Source: Chalciporus piperatus (taxonomy: Eukaryota; Basidiomycota; Agaricomycetes; Boletales; Boletaceae). From it: DNA of 64,000 nt. This document shows, in pieces, positions 24,458-37,983 of the stretch. Positions within the stretch are counted from its first letter, which is position 1; the number at the start of each line of letters is the position of its first letter. The stretch spans positions 992,001 to 1,056,000 of the forward strand of contig JBBPTG010000002.1 in NCBI GenBank assembly GCA_038093975.1, written 5' to 3'. The notes beneath the pieces are model-generated. The model was not told the origin of the DNA and did no database searches. It saw nothing but the letters and a program-made list of their open reading frames with translations. The translations under genes were made by a program, and so were the position numbers.

Positions 24458-27400
24458 TTATTGAGTCAACGAGGGATCTTGGGCAACAAGCTGACGGTAT
24501 AGGCCTACTCCCGAGTCTTCCGACGCGACAGGGGAGAGCTGAGGCTTGTTACCGTTCGTTGCTGTCACAGTAGCGCGTGTAGCTGAGCTAGATTGAGAGA
24601 TTTGGCGAGGTCGTTTTCCAGGGGGGCCGCCAACTTGGGACTGCGTGCTGGCATTCCAAGCCGGACGTGTCACCGTCGCTTTGACTGAGTGACCATCGTC
24701 CGAGGGAATGACACGTGTCTTCGTGCTAGGCGCTGTAGGCGTCTTCCTGCTCGCGGGTCGCATCGTGGGTGAAACTTGTTCACCAGAAATCAGCCGTGTG
24801 CCAAACTTGGCATTGGCTGAGGACTCCCGAGCGTAAGACGTCCCTCCTGGAGACACGCGTCGAGATGATCCGCCAACAGTGTGTTGTCTGGGCTTGAGAA
24901 CAGGCTTTTGGAGGGTGATCTTGTCAGCGCCCCAGTAAGAGAAGCTCATCTTGCTCTTCTTATCTGAGTCGTCTGACTCATCCCCATCCTCCTCATCATC
25001 ATCAGGAAGGGGGATGATCTTTGGTTTATGCATAGAGGAGTGAGCCTGCTCTTTGGAACGGACGACGCTATAAAAAAAGGTGAGATACGGCAGTGATGCA
25101 GAACGGTGAACGTACTCTTCCATAGACACGACACCCTCTGTTGGTTGAATGACGTCTCCAATAGCCCATGTTTCTATCTGTTGAGTGATTCATGAGACAA
25201 TGGGGTATGACCTTCGCAAAAACCTGTCTTACCTTGATAAACTTGTACAAGTTTCGCGGCTTCGTATGCGAGTTCCGACGCCCTGAAGTCGCATACTTCG
25301 ACTTGCCTTGCATTTCCGGCAGAGAATTCGTGCGCGAGTTCGTGCTGGACACGAGTGGTAATGATGTTGTCCCAGTACGTTGACATCTCAGCACAACATC
25401 GTTGAAAACCACCAGCCACAAATCCTTCTTCCCGCCCATACCAGAACCTGTGCCAAGAACCTCGCTCAACCGCCGGAACGACGTCTTTCCCTTGACGTTC
25501 TTCGTAGCCATTACCGGTGGTGGACTCGACCCTGATCCTTTGGGCGACATCGAGGTTGACCCCGATGGACCGACAATAAGCTGTCTTTCCTCCACCAGTA
25601 ACCGAGAGGGTTTTGGGATCGCCAACTGTTTCACCTTGTCGAGTCCCTCGATACGCGCAAAGACGTCTCTCGTCTTATCCCGATCCTCCTTCTGGATCTT
25701 CTCATCCTCAATGCTCCGTACGATCGTCTCAACTTCGGCGACCATCTGAAGGGTACTTTCGTATTCGAAAGTACTCGGGTCGGTGTGGAACAGGAGATTC
25801 TGGAAAAGAAGCGGATACTTGAGCAGGCGCTGGAATGGTTTCGACAGCGTGATGGCGAGACCGGTCTCTCCCTTGTCTGCGGCGAGCTCTTCAAGCCGTT
25901 GCAAGAACTTGCATACCTTGAGCCATTCAGCAGCGTCCTGGTTTTTCGGCTTTTTGGCAGCACTGGCCGTAGATAGGGCATTGTCTACCTGCTCAAGCGC
26001 ACGTTCGAGGTGAAGAATGTAGGTGGCGTAACCTTGGAAGATGTGCGACTGGGGAAGATCAATGATTGGTTATCCTGCGGTGCTGAAGGAAACTTACGTT
26101 TGAGACGAAAACATCTGCAAGCGATCGCACAAGGGGGTATTGTTCCTCGTAACGCTTCTTCAGCCCCTCGCTCAGCGAGACATGGCCATCAAGGACGCCA
26201 CTCTCGATGACCTCAAGACATATCCGCAAGTCTTCGGGCAGAAGATGTGGGGGAATCGCCGCTTGCAATGGCTCATCCGGCTGCGTCTGAGATCGCTTAA
26301 TTTTCCGGAGCACACGGCTATGGACCGTCGGCGTCGTCTTGGAGCTGTCTTTCCGCTCTCGATCCCGGTCGCGCTCGCGCTCAGGACCAGTTTGCCGTCC
26401 AAGCGAATGCGAAGACGCGTTGACCTGGTTCATGCGCTGAGATGGGGGTAGTGAGGCGTGCGAACGCGACGGGAACGGCACCGACTCCTTCACCTTGCTA
26501 ATCTTGGCCCTCAAGACTGAACCTGTGCGATACGGCGAACGAGGATGACTGTGTTTGGAAGACTGATTCGCCTGGTTACTTTGCAATCCAGGGAGATGGT
26601 CACCCTGGTCATCCACATCGGACTCGGCTGATTCGTCATCGATGTTGGGAGTGGTCGGTGCGAGGGACTTGGTTTCGGGGGTAACGCCGGACGCGCCATC
26701 TGACCGAAAGCCTGTCGGAGACATGAAACGGGCAGCGATGGGAAGAACATCTATTGACTCTTGGGGAGAGCCTATTCGGGCAGTTGTGGATACATAGTCT
26801 TCATAATCATAGGGCGTTGGCGAGGTAGGTGGCGCATATGGGTGAAGGAGAGGTTCGATGAAGATTTCTTTCATTTGTTGCAGGTCGTTGACGTAGCTGC
26901 ATGGCGTAATGAGGTCCAATTAGACGGGTCCAGATGACAACGTTTAAATACACGGTGAGAGATCGGGTACATACCGTTCTTCGCTGGCTACAATCTCCCA
27001 AAGGACTTCCTGTCGCGTCCGTTCACGCGGACCGAGGTTGCTGACGAGATCGTCCTCTGCACCCTCGCTCCACGAGGTTACGGCGAGAATCCGCGTGCTG
27101 TAGTTTGACATTTGTGAATAAGGTGTTCCTGAGCGCACCGAACCAGGATACGGCGACACGGCGGTCCGCGTTGATGTTGCTTTTGTAGTAGTGTTGCTTT
27201 GCACAGGAACGAGTGCAAGTGTGGCGGGTGCTGCAGCGGGACTTGTGTTGGTCGTGGTTGGTTTGGACCCTACATCTGTACGTGAGGATGATGCAACAGG
27301 AGAGGCAGAACCACGCGTGTCCTTGCCATGTGTCGCCTGAAAACGTGAAAGTGTCGTTTTGAGGGCGACAGACGCAGGTGCTTGACTCGTTGATCCGGAG

Positions 27401-28041
27401 ATAGCAGGGCTCGTGAATGTATCGGGAAGAGGCTGTGAGGTTGAGGGTCCCGACGGAGTTGGGTGAGGGGAGATGAATGCGACTTTTTTATGTATTTCTG
27501 TGTTGGTTTCGGCGACCTTGCGAGCGCTGGATTTGGGCTCTAAGCCGTCTGCAGTGTTGGTCACGACAGCAGAGACAGGGAGACCGACGCCACTGTCGTT
27601 GTCTGGATCGTTCGGTTCCTCGATTGGAGGAAGTGGACGAGCTGTGAGATCTGGCAAGGGTTTCGTGGATGACAGCGACGAAGGGGTGCCTGCGTTCGTT
27701 CCTGTCGTACCGAAACTGGGAGACCGTTGGATCTGACTGGGAGCTAAACTAGGTACATGGGAATTACGGTTCTCTGAACGAGATTGCGAAAGATGGGCAG
27801 GGGGCCATCCAGGTAGTGGGGGGAGCTGGATGAGCTCCTTCTTCTCGCGGGAGGGTGGTGTAGTGTTCGGGGAGTGAGCGTTGGAGTTTGTGGACGAGCT
27901 GAGGGTATTGGTGTCGCTGCGGTCGCGGGCGATGAGAGAGTCTTTGTCCTTGTCTCTATCCTTTTCCTTCTCCCTGTCCTTGTCCTTGTCCTTTGGCTCC
28001 TTGGAGAGGCCTCTGTTGAACCTGCTGAGGAATGCCTTCAT
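24458..28041 (-). CDS. Rho guanine-nucleotide exchange factor (DH-PH), 1,117 aa
   Basis: Probably activates a Rho/Cdc42-type GTPase at the cell cortex. Five exons, 28041-26975, 26896-26098, 26048-25233, 25177-25116 and 25067-24458, join in phase. The start ATG is at 28041-28039. The first 340 residues are disordered, with a Lys/Asp/Glu dipeptide tract right after MKAFLSRFNRGLSKEP. The Dbl-homology domain starts with RQEVLWEIVASEERYVNDLQ and is interrupted by a long disordered insert of about 170 residues. It resumes at LPEDLRICLEVIESG and ends with the diagnostic helix SKPFQRLLKYPLLFQNLL. A PH-like segment follows, including KKDLWLVVFNDVVLRC and YKFIKIETWAIGD. The tail is basic and Ser-rich. 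The large insert between conserved DH helices is unusual but occurs in fungal GEFs. The cognate GTPase cannot be told from sequence. Confidence 0.88.
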
Positions 28042-28400
28042 GGCCACAAGGCCGTTGTAGCGACTGGGACTGTGTTGGAATGAATGGGTTCGGTTGAGAG
28101 AAGGATGTTGGTAGGAACGTGTTGGCAGCGCTTGGGAGGTATGTTTGGCGGGTAATCCGAGAAGACGGGCGAATCAGTTTGGGTCTAACGAAGGACCTGG
28201 TCCTCGATAGTTACTGGCTGTGGAGGGAGGCGCTGAGGAGAGTATCACCGCCAGAAGCTCATTTCCGTCGCAACCCCCACTCTCCGAAATCTCTTATTCG
28301 CGCGTGGATCTTGAGAAAAAAAAGCAACAAGTAGACGACCACAAAGTTTACGACAACGTCCGTAAAAACATTTGACAGACCGCATAGAATTGTGTCCAGC
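28042..28400. other. Divergent promoter region, RhoGEF / methyltransferase
   Basis: 359 bp between two divergent starts. It must contain both promoters. I see no gene or clear motif. Confidence 0.4.
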
Positions 28401-29376
28401 ATGGATACACTCCCTGCTCATCATACAAAACATTTATCCACTCTCCAATATCATATCGGGGGCATTACCTTCCACCTGTGTCAGAGGGATGATGGGATCA
28501 GCAATGGGACTGCCCTCTGGCTAGGTGGTCAGATCCTCTCTGCCTACCTATCATCCGACCTCAACCGTCGTGTCCATACTCAACAAACTCGTCCGCGGGC
28601 AGTGGAATTGGGCAGCGGAATTGGCCTCACGGCGTGCGTGTCTTTGATTCCAACAACCTGCCAGGCTCGCCTACTCAACTTGTCTTTGTCCGACGTTCGT
28701 ATTCACATGCCGTGTACCTGCTATCCTGGAATCGACTTGCTTTCTGCCCATGTTGCGCTTCGTGCGTGTGATCAATCGCGGAAATAGCCTCGTGCTTTGC
28801 TCGCTCGGATACGATGTCCTTGCCACAGACACCGCCCATGTGTGCGATTCCGTGCTAAGACGCAACATCGCTGCGAATCTGCAGCATCTTCCCAGTACAG
28901 CTGGGTCGATTCAAGTTCGCGAACTAGATTGGAACATCGACAGCGATAGGTGGACATGGAACGATTCGATGCGAATTACTCCCAATTCAGAAGGCAACTC
29001 TTCTGCATCCCCGCGTGGTAACGGAACTAAAGAAGGGGATCTACTCGGTCCACGGTTTGATTTAATCGTATCGAGCGACACGCTGTATGATGTGTCACTC
29101 GTCGAACCATTCTTCCGCACTGTGTGCGCCCTAGCTGCAGCTGGCTCGCCTAGCTATGGGGCGCCGTGCTCAACCCCGCCCAAACCCCCTGTTCTTCTGC
29201 TAGCACTTGAACGACGGGACCCGCAACTGATCGAGAGGGCACTCGCAAGTGCGCCGGTACCTCTGACTCAGGTGCCGACGAAGAAAGTTCGCAAAGCACT
29301 TGAGAAGGCAGGGGTACGCTGGGACACAGAGGACTGGGAAGGCGTCGAGATCTGGAAGGGTAATCTGGATGTGTAA
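28401..29376 (+). CDS. Family-16 (METTL21-like) protein methyltransferase, 273 aa
   Basis: SAM-dependent seven-beta-strand methyltransferase of the group that methylates lysines of translation factors, ribosomal proteins or chaperones. Exons 28401-28633 and 28788-29376 are joined at phase 2. SAM-binding motif I is AVELGSGIGLTALVLCSLGY with motif post-I VLATDTA. The family-typical ELDWNID lies about 50 residues later, and RFDLIVSSDTLYDVSLVEPF follows. The substrate cannot be told from sequence; yeast relatives include Rkm5 and Efm proteins. The intron of 154 nt is about three times the local norm. The ATG at 28401 is the first in frame. Confidence 0.85.
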
Positions 29377-29731
29377 AGTTTAATCCGGTGTTGAATCAAT
29401 TTGACTGTGAGCTAAATTTTCGGTGACATGTTGGTGTAGGTGGCAGCAGGTGGGGTGGGGTCTGTCGTCGGTCCGGGACAAGTCCGTTATCGCGGTACCC
29501 GGTGGCTGTGTCCTTGTCCAAGTGCTGGCTGACGCGTCGCCGAGCTGTGCCCCAGATTAATAAGACCAGTCTCATTCCATTCCTTTCTCCTCGTCCTCCT
29601 CCTCCACTACTTACTCTCTTCCAGTTCACGACACCTTCCCCCTTCACCAGCTGCAACCCCAGTAAGCATCCAAATCTCGTACTTCGACCCACTCTTACCG
29701 TTCCTCAATCGCCACTGCAGCGACAACCCAT
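29377..29731. other. Intergenic, methyltransferase to AN1 zinc-finger gene
   Basis: 355 bp between co-oriented genes. The last 150 bp is CT-rich (29577-29650), as is common in fungal core promoters. I see no other gene. Confidence 0.4.
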
Positions 29732-30021
29732 ATGGCTCCCAAGAAACGTTGCCAGCTTCAAGCCGAAACTCCCTGCAACTCTGCAGCCCTCCGCCTCGTT
29801 GGCCAATGCCCCCATTGTCGAGCCGATTTCTGTGGTGCAGTATGTGCCTGACGCTGACGTCTCTATCATGCGACTCATGCTATCGTACTTTCCCCTAGCA
29901 CCGTCTTCCAGAGCACCACAACTGCAACAAGCTTGAAGACTGCCGGCAGCAAGCATTTGAGAGAAACAAGGCGAAACTGGAGAGTGAACGGACCGTAGCC
30001 TCTAAGATGGCCACAGCATGA
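29732..30021 (+). CDS. Small AN1-type zinc-finger protein, 76 aa
   Basis: Two exons, 29732-29839 and 29899-30021. The AN1 metal ligands are all visible: CQLQAETPC, then CPHCRADFC, and after the splice HRLPEHHNC, giving the C-x(n)-C / C-x2-C-x4-C / H-x5-H-x-C pattern. The rest is a basic helix, DCRQQAFERNKAKLESERTV. AN1 fingers occur in proteasome- and Cdc48-associated stress proteins. This minimal version has no second domain, so a specific role cannot be assigned. The gene is easily missed because the unspliced frame stops early. Confidence 0.85.
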
Positions 30022-30844
30022 CATTCTCGCAATGCCGTCTCCGTGTTCCTTAGGCCCACGCATACTTCCGTTCCCGTGCTGCCCCTGCCCCTCTGCCACA
30101 TTCCTCGCGGTATCAACGTGATCATCGCTCTCTATTGCATTATTTATTGTTTCCTCACCTCACTAGTACATACATACTCATTCCCGTTTATATTGTTGTT
30201 CCACCAACTTTTCGTGGCTACACCTTGTTAGATTGGCTCCACACGGACCTCCGGCGATCTCATCTCGTTGCGGTTTGGATATTGGTTAATCTAGCATCCT
30301 TCTCCAATTCATGTCGCTATTACTTGTATACCTCAGAGCACGTCAGTGGCGTCGTCGTACCTCCACCACCATCCAAGTGTGCGGAAAGTATGCGGCCTGA
30401 TCCTGCAGCTATCTGCCATGACGGGGAATGTCGTATGTGCGGTAACTGTTCGAGTGGGAATGATGGACATCTGACTGATCAAATCTGGTCCGTGACTTTG
30501 GGCGGTCTCCGGCGACCCCCTTATAGTCCGTTTTCCACCCGTTTTCTCTCCGACCAACCCGTATTTATCTTAGCCCCGCGCACGCTCAGATCGCCCAGCA
30601 TCTTCCCCTCCCCATTACTACTCGGTGAGTATGGACATCGGACTGCTATACTAAATCACATGCACCTTCATTGCTGGATCGAGAGATGTCTGGCTCTCTA
30701 TCATGCGCATCGCGACATAATCTAGTGTCCTCGCGCTAAATCAATTCCCATCTTTTCATCCCTTCTCATTGTCTTCCATCCTGAACTTACCCCATGGTGT
30801 CCAGACTTGTGCAAGTTTATCATCACCTCTCCGATCAATCTAAT
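30022..30844. other. Intergenic, AN1 protein gene to aspartate aminotransferase
   Basis: 823 bp. An open frame of 196 codons lies at 30135-30725, but it has no family-like sequence, starts in a pyrimidine-rich region and overlaps the expected promoter, so I treat it as chance. No RNA gene is visible. Confidence 0.4.
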
Positions 30845-32456
<1,612 letters not shown>

Positions 32457-32933
32457 AGGAGAGGAATATGTGGCTGTGCAATAGTATGTTGTATGATCGT
32501 GTGACAAATGTGACAGAAATGGAATGTGGTCATTGATGACGTTCACTGTGTGCCTTGCGTGCGATGACATCACCTTCCGAATCTGGGCCTGTCCGGAACC
32601 CTCCCCGACGTCCGCGCTCGGCCCTTGGCTCGGAACGTCCGTGACAACCGATTAGGCGTGTGCTCGTCCTCGTCGTCGTCCACGTTCCCGACGGTCCCTG
32701 CTCGTCGTTCCCCTCGACGCTCACGAATGCATTCCTCCGTCACCCACAACGGACTCGTGCTATTACTTTGTTAATCACTGCCTTGCGTCACCTTCACCTT
32801 CAGGCTGATTCCCCAACCCGTCCTCGTGTCCCTCATACTTCTCCCCCCGCCCTATTCTCCTCTCCGAGGCCTTTTAAACGGCCTCAACCAAAGTCCGTCT
32901 ACCGTCTCTTGCTTCTTTCTTCTATCTTACACC
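32457..32933. other. Intergenic, aspartate aminotransferase to PPP4R1-like gene
   Basis: 477 bp between co-oriented genes. The last 150 bp is strongly pyrimidine-rich, as expected upstream of a fungal start. I see no gene. Confidence 0.4.
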
Positions 32934-35900
32934 ATGGGTAATGTAGTGTCGTTAGTCGATATTCAACACTCTAGTCCTGCAGCAGAGGATCCCCCAGCCT
33001 CAAATCTACCCCCTTCCCCAAGGTCCACCGCCGCTCCTTCGCACATAAGCTTGTTTGCCCCACAGGCGTTGAGCGCCTTTGCTCCTTCTCCCTCTCCGTC
33101 CCCTTCGCCGTTCCTTCGCGATAATCCATTCGATTCTCCGCCTTCCTCCCCTCCCCTCCCGTTCTACACAGCTCCATCGACTCCGCTAACCTCTCCACAG
33201 CAGGAAGACCCCCCTCAAGAATATACGTCGACATCTCTGGGGCAATTCGCTTTTGCTGCAAAACCTCCTTCTCCATTTCCCACGAACGGTCGTCTCACAC
33301 CACCAGTCCCATCTCCATGCGATATCGAGACAATCCCACCTCCCGATGCTCTCGTTTCCGCCGACCTAGCCCTCGACTTTACGATGGACGACGAAGCCCT
33401 AAGCACTCTCGAAAAGATATACCTCTTTTCACGCAGTAGATCTGCACATCATCGGTAAGCACATCGATACCATTTCATTACAATCTATCGAAGTTCATGT
33501 CGGTCTTATAGCATCTTTATTTCACATGCACTCCCATCATTTCTCGCTTGTGTTACGCCACTCGAAGCCGCAGAATATGTCTTGCCCCTTCTTCCGAGCT
33601 TGGCCATGGATGAAGGTAGACGCACTCACAACTCCTCGAGGTTAATCTTACCGTCATTTAGATGAGTCCGTCAAGGAGTCCCTTGCCTCTGAGTTGGTGG
33701 ACATACTCTGGTGGTTCTTGACGGTATATCGACGTCTTCCCTGGTTCATTACCTCATCGGCTAATGCTTGATCCAGCATTGTTTGTTGGTGGAGGACCCG
33801 CCAGATCCTGGGATCATGCCTACCTCTCGGCAGCATGGTGGCAACGAAGTGACACTGATATCCGTGCAAGCTTTCACCCCTATTTTAGGAACGCTTCTTC
33901 TCAGTCCCAATAGCATGGTCAATGGTCCTGCGAGATATGCCATCGTTGATCTACTCGGCAGGATTCGAAAAGCAGATGACGCAGAGGAGCACGGTGTGGA
34001 GGGTGTGCAGTATACGGACAACATTCACGGTTCGTTTGGCCGATGTCAGAGACAAATGTTCGAAGATGAGCTCATACATCAGCTTGTCATTGGGATCGGA
34101 CGATTGGATACGGCCACCGAGGATGACGACGTCGCCGAGATATGGTACGACGCGACCGCTCGAACTCCCGCAGGAGAATTCCCGGACAGTCGGGCATCCA
34201 CATCGAGTTTCTACGCCGGCGAATCTACGATGAACCCATACTTTCCCGTTCCTACACCCAATCATTCGCCCACGTCGCCCGAAGCACCGTTTCTGTCGGT
34301 CGGTTCACCACCGCCGGGTATACCCCCACTGCAGCTTTCTGCTGATATCTCGCGAAGAGACCCTTCACTGATGGCTAGTATTTCATTCCGTTCTGAGACT
34401 CCTTCCATACGAACATTTCCAGTCTCGGACTTTGATTCCGAGGCTCACCACCCGAACGGAATGCCACAGCCCGACCGCCGATCCGCGCGCCAAGAAACTG
34501 GAGACGCCGGCGAGGATTTTGACCCTGGGGAACAATCGGCCGTTGGGCGGATATCGAGTATGAGTTTGATTGCTGCGGTAGCAGCCAGCGGTATGTCGCC
34601 CGACAGTCATTTTTATTCTCAGTGCCGATATCATAATGTCAAGGGTCTCTGCGGTATGACGCTCAGCGTGCCTTCGTTAGGGAAGTCGAGCGAGCCGGCA
34701 AAGATCCAGTATATTGGGTGAGGCGAGAAGCCTCGTTCGCGCTCGGGGCCCTCGCGAAGGTCATTCCAGAAGAGCTCGTGGTGTCAGCACTCGTACGCAT
34801 CCTTTACGTTCTGAAATTAATGAGCTTACTCATAAACTTCGTCAGCTTCCCTTGTTTGAGGTGCTCCGTGTGGATGCAATATGGCATGTTCGGCATTCCT
34901 CCCTTTTTGCATTACCCGCTATGCTTGCTCGCCTACCCTTGGACTTGCGACGGGCTGTGGCTCTTTCAACCGTCCTTCCACTTTCGCGAGACGAGTCTCC
35001 TGCAGTCCGCTCTGGGGTTCTAGAGGCCCTTGGCGAAATACTGTACTCCTTCCACGCAGACCAATGTGGTCCACCAGATGAACTGCTCAGTCTATTTCTT
35101 GGACGTCAAGAAGCCCCTGCGATACATCGATCAATGAGTTTCGGCATCCCGCATCCGGCTCTATTCGGTGAGGCCTTTGACGCGCGACCTGCGTGACGCC
35201 ACTGATCATCCGCAGCCCCGTCTAAATTAGATTTATTTTACGATGACCCTGTTCGCCCACTAGCCTGTGCATTCAACTATCCTGCTGTTGCACTTACATT
35301 GGGTCGAGCCCGATGGGGAGAGCTACGCTCGTTATATCGTAAGTTGTCGCGGAATAGATCATCGAAAGTTCGCAGGACTCTAGCAGCGAGTCTTGGTGAG
35401 CTAGCGATGGTCATCGGTCCAGAAAACGCTCAAAGAGACCTCGTTGACGTCTGGGAGGATGGCATGCGATGTGAGGAAGACGGGGACATACGGTTGAAGG
35501 CCATTGAGGCTCTTCCGCTTATTGTTCACGCGCTTGGCGAGGGAGAGGCGAGGGACGGTATTTTTGCTAGTCTGGTCAAAATCTGGGATGAGGGGTGGCT
35601 ACGGAAGAGCTGGAAGGCTAGAGAGGGTGTCATCAAAAACATCCCTGACCTAGTGGGCGCACCGACGCACCAGGAGTGTGTCCATCAACTTCTCAAACGG
35701 GGTCTGGAAGATGACTTTGGAGCAGTCAGGGAGGCTACCGTATCCGTGGTAAGCATGCTCAATACATCGTGCTTCGTTTGCCTCACGTTCGTCTAGGTCA
35801 CGCACATGCGCACGGAGAGGGATTCATGGAGAGCTGTTCTGGAACGACTGCGCGACGATATCTTGCAGCTGGCATATGCCCCTTCATTTAGGAAACGCAT

Positions 35901-36370
35901 GACGTACGTATCCTGGTTCGCTGATTCTCTGATACTCAAGATGCCCCCTCAGATTTGTCGCCTGTCAGCACGCATTGGCATTATCTTTGCCAGGGGAAAC
36001 TCTCTTGGTAGACCAAGCGAGCTGGCAAGCTCTCGGTAGACTAGCTGGCGACGGTATCGTTGGCGTTCGAATCGGCGTCGCACGTCTCGCTGGTTGTGTT
36101 TTCGGTTCGTACATATTACACCAACTGCTCGACCGTACTAACTCTGGTTGCTCAGAACATTTTGCACGAACTTCTAATCACATTCCACAGCCGGTGGTCG
36201 ACCTGGCGAATCGAATGCGCATGGATTCGTCTGCCGAAGTGAGGGCATACGTACCGTCCCCCATGGATCGACCTGTTTTTTCAAATTGTTCTGGACCATC
36301 CGAAACGTTCTCTCGCCCACCCCCGATGACGCATCGAGCACCCAACCCCAGTGAAATAGACCCCCCATAA
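32934..36370 (+). CDS. HEAT-repeat phosphatase regulator (PPP4R1-like), about 992 aa
   Basis: Probably a regulatory subunit of a PP2A-like phosphatase (PP4). Ten exons are inferred: 32934-33454, 33512-33615, 33662-33723, 33777-34590, 34644-34792, 34846-35167, 35216-35748, 35797-35903, 35953-36104 and 36156-36370. The N-terminus, MGNVVSL, matches the N-myristoylation pattern. A Pro/Ser-rich region follows. HEAT-type helices are seen in EYVLPLLPSLAMDEDESVKE, AFVREVERAGKDPVYWVRRE, DAIWHVRHSSLFALPAMLAR, DESPAVRSGVLEALGEILYS, SKVRRTLAASLGELAMVIG and DDFGAVREATVSVV. An acidic and Ser-rich insert splits the repeats (about 34110-34560). The C-terminus ends VVDLANRMRMDSSAEVRAYV plus a disordered tail. 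The last intron (36105-36155) is uncertain, because another frame reads LVAQNILHELL there. Confidence 0.83.
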
Positions 36371-37983
36371 ATTGTGCAAGCATGCTTTGGATCCTCGTAA
36401 ACGTCTTGTTTGCGGGAACCCACATTGCTGTTCACGATGTATGTTCATCTCGCATCGCATATACATTATTCCAAGGACATTCAGTCTCTTTTTTTTTTTT
36501 TTTTGTTACACTACCTACGACTATCCTACTGATGTGATTGTATTGTATCCTGGTTTCTTTTTTGCCTCTTGTACATACCTAGCATTTGCTACATGGGCTG
36601 CGGTTTGAGCATTAATGGGAATTCCATCGTTGGCAACATCTTTTTTGGACCGTTGGCGAGCGTTCTGATCGTGCTTTTGTTTCTCGTCGGAGGTTGCCCC
36701 CGTCCTCTGTTTTCGACGAGAAAACATCGACATGGATCGAGTCGTTTTGTTTTGGCTGCGTCAACCTATGTTGTATTCAAGCAACTGGATTCCGACATCA
36801 AAAACTATTTACTCTGGACAGGACTTCAGCAGCTCCCATTTCCCTGTAGATAGTGGATCCTGTTGCTATACTCGCTTACCCCAGCAAGTCAATCAACTCG
36901 GCAAGCCACTGCATTATACAATGCAACTGGACATTGGAAGGTAGTGGATAAGTTGCCCGATCCGAAAAATGTGAAGGGCATCTCGGCCCTCGCCTCCCAT
37001 CCCAGGACAATGCAATGTTTCGTGTTCCTGCTTTGCATCAATGATCTACTAGGTGTGCAGCTTTCCTCGACAATCATCATTAGAACGAAATGATTCTGGG
37101 GCCTGATAGCAAACTGACTTACCGTAGGCCCAAAACGCATCTCGCGCGCATCGAAGTACAGATTTAGTACATTTTCCAAACAATGGATTCACTGCTTCGA
37201 GAGTGTACTAACTTCTGCCCTTAGCCCAGACTAAAGATGTGGACTGCAGATGGGGGAGATGGGCACGACGCTAACGCTCTTTGAGAGGGAAAAGGCTCGC
37301 TACGCAAGAATTGCCCCGGCATCTTCCTCTCGGACTCCTGCCACCGCTGCTGCGCTGGAGCGGCCCTTGCAATGATACAGGCCACTAGTATGGATGTATC
37401 CAAAGACGATTGTTATAAAGCCTTTCGAGGATAAAGATCTACTTAAGGCCCATCCTGAGACTGGGATTTTGTCTCCTCTTTGGCCTCGTTGAATTGTTCG
37501 GACCTCATGAGGGGATGGTGCCAGCGTAAATCTGACATACATGATGCTTGTGAACTAATCCAAGGTCAGAAAATATACGCAGTAGATGGAAGGGTGAAAT
37601 GGTTGAGACCTCAGGCAATGATAATGGGGCGGATACACGGGAGAGAGTACAAGCGAAAAGGCCCATCACGGTAACGCGGAAAACCACCTTGATCAGAGGG
37701 ATTGGAGGGATATCACTGAACTTGCATGGGACTCCGAATGCCATTGTAATAGACTTGATCATGCCTCGGCCCGACTTGGTAAGCCGGCGGCATTAGCATG
37801 AGCCAAAAAAATTTGGAAAATTTCTGGCCATGTCTATTTTTAGAACATCACATATTTGGACCTCAGAGGTGGGTTGTTGCCAACATAGAAACCCCACCCT
37901 TTAGGCCTCTATTGGTACCGAAAAACTGTTGCCCTAGGTGGACCAACAAAGGGCGCGACCTCGGGCATGGAAGCGTTGAACCC
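36371..37983. other. Gene-poor 1.6 kb region with poly-T tract
   Basis: No recognisable gene. A run of 16 T lies at 36489-36504. Short open frames exist on both strands (for example minus 36733-36521, basic and with a possible GT donor, and plus 37480-37674), but none resembles a family I know. The final 40 bp belongs to the outer end of the inverted repeat. This is the left flank of the accessory region. Confidence 0.5.

Noticed and set aside
30135..30725. 196-codon open frame on the plus strand between the AN1 gene and aspartate aminotransferase
   Set aside because: No family-like sequence, irregular composition and position over the promoter of the next gene; no splice-supported model.
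36521..36733. Basic 70-codon minus-strand frame (MSMFSRRKQRTG...) with a possible GT donor after it
   Set aside because: No second exon could be joined to give a credible protein and no known family matches.
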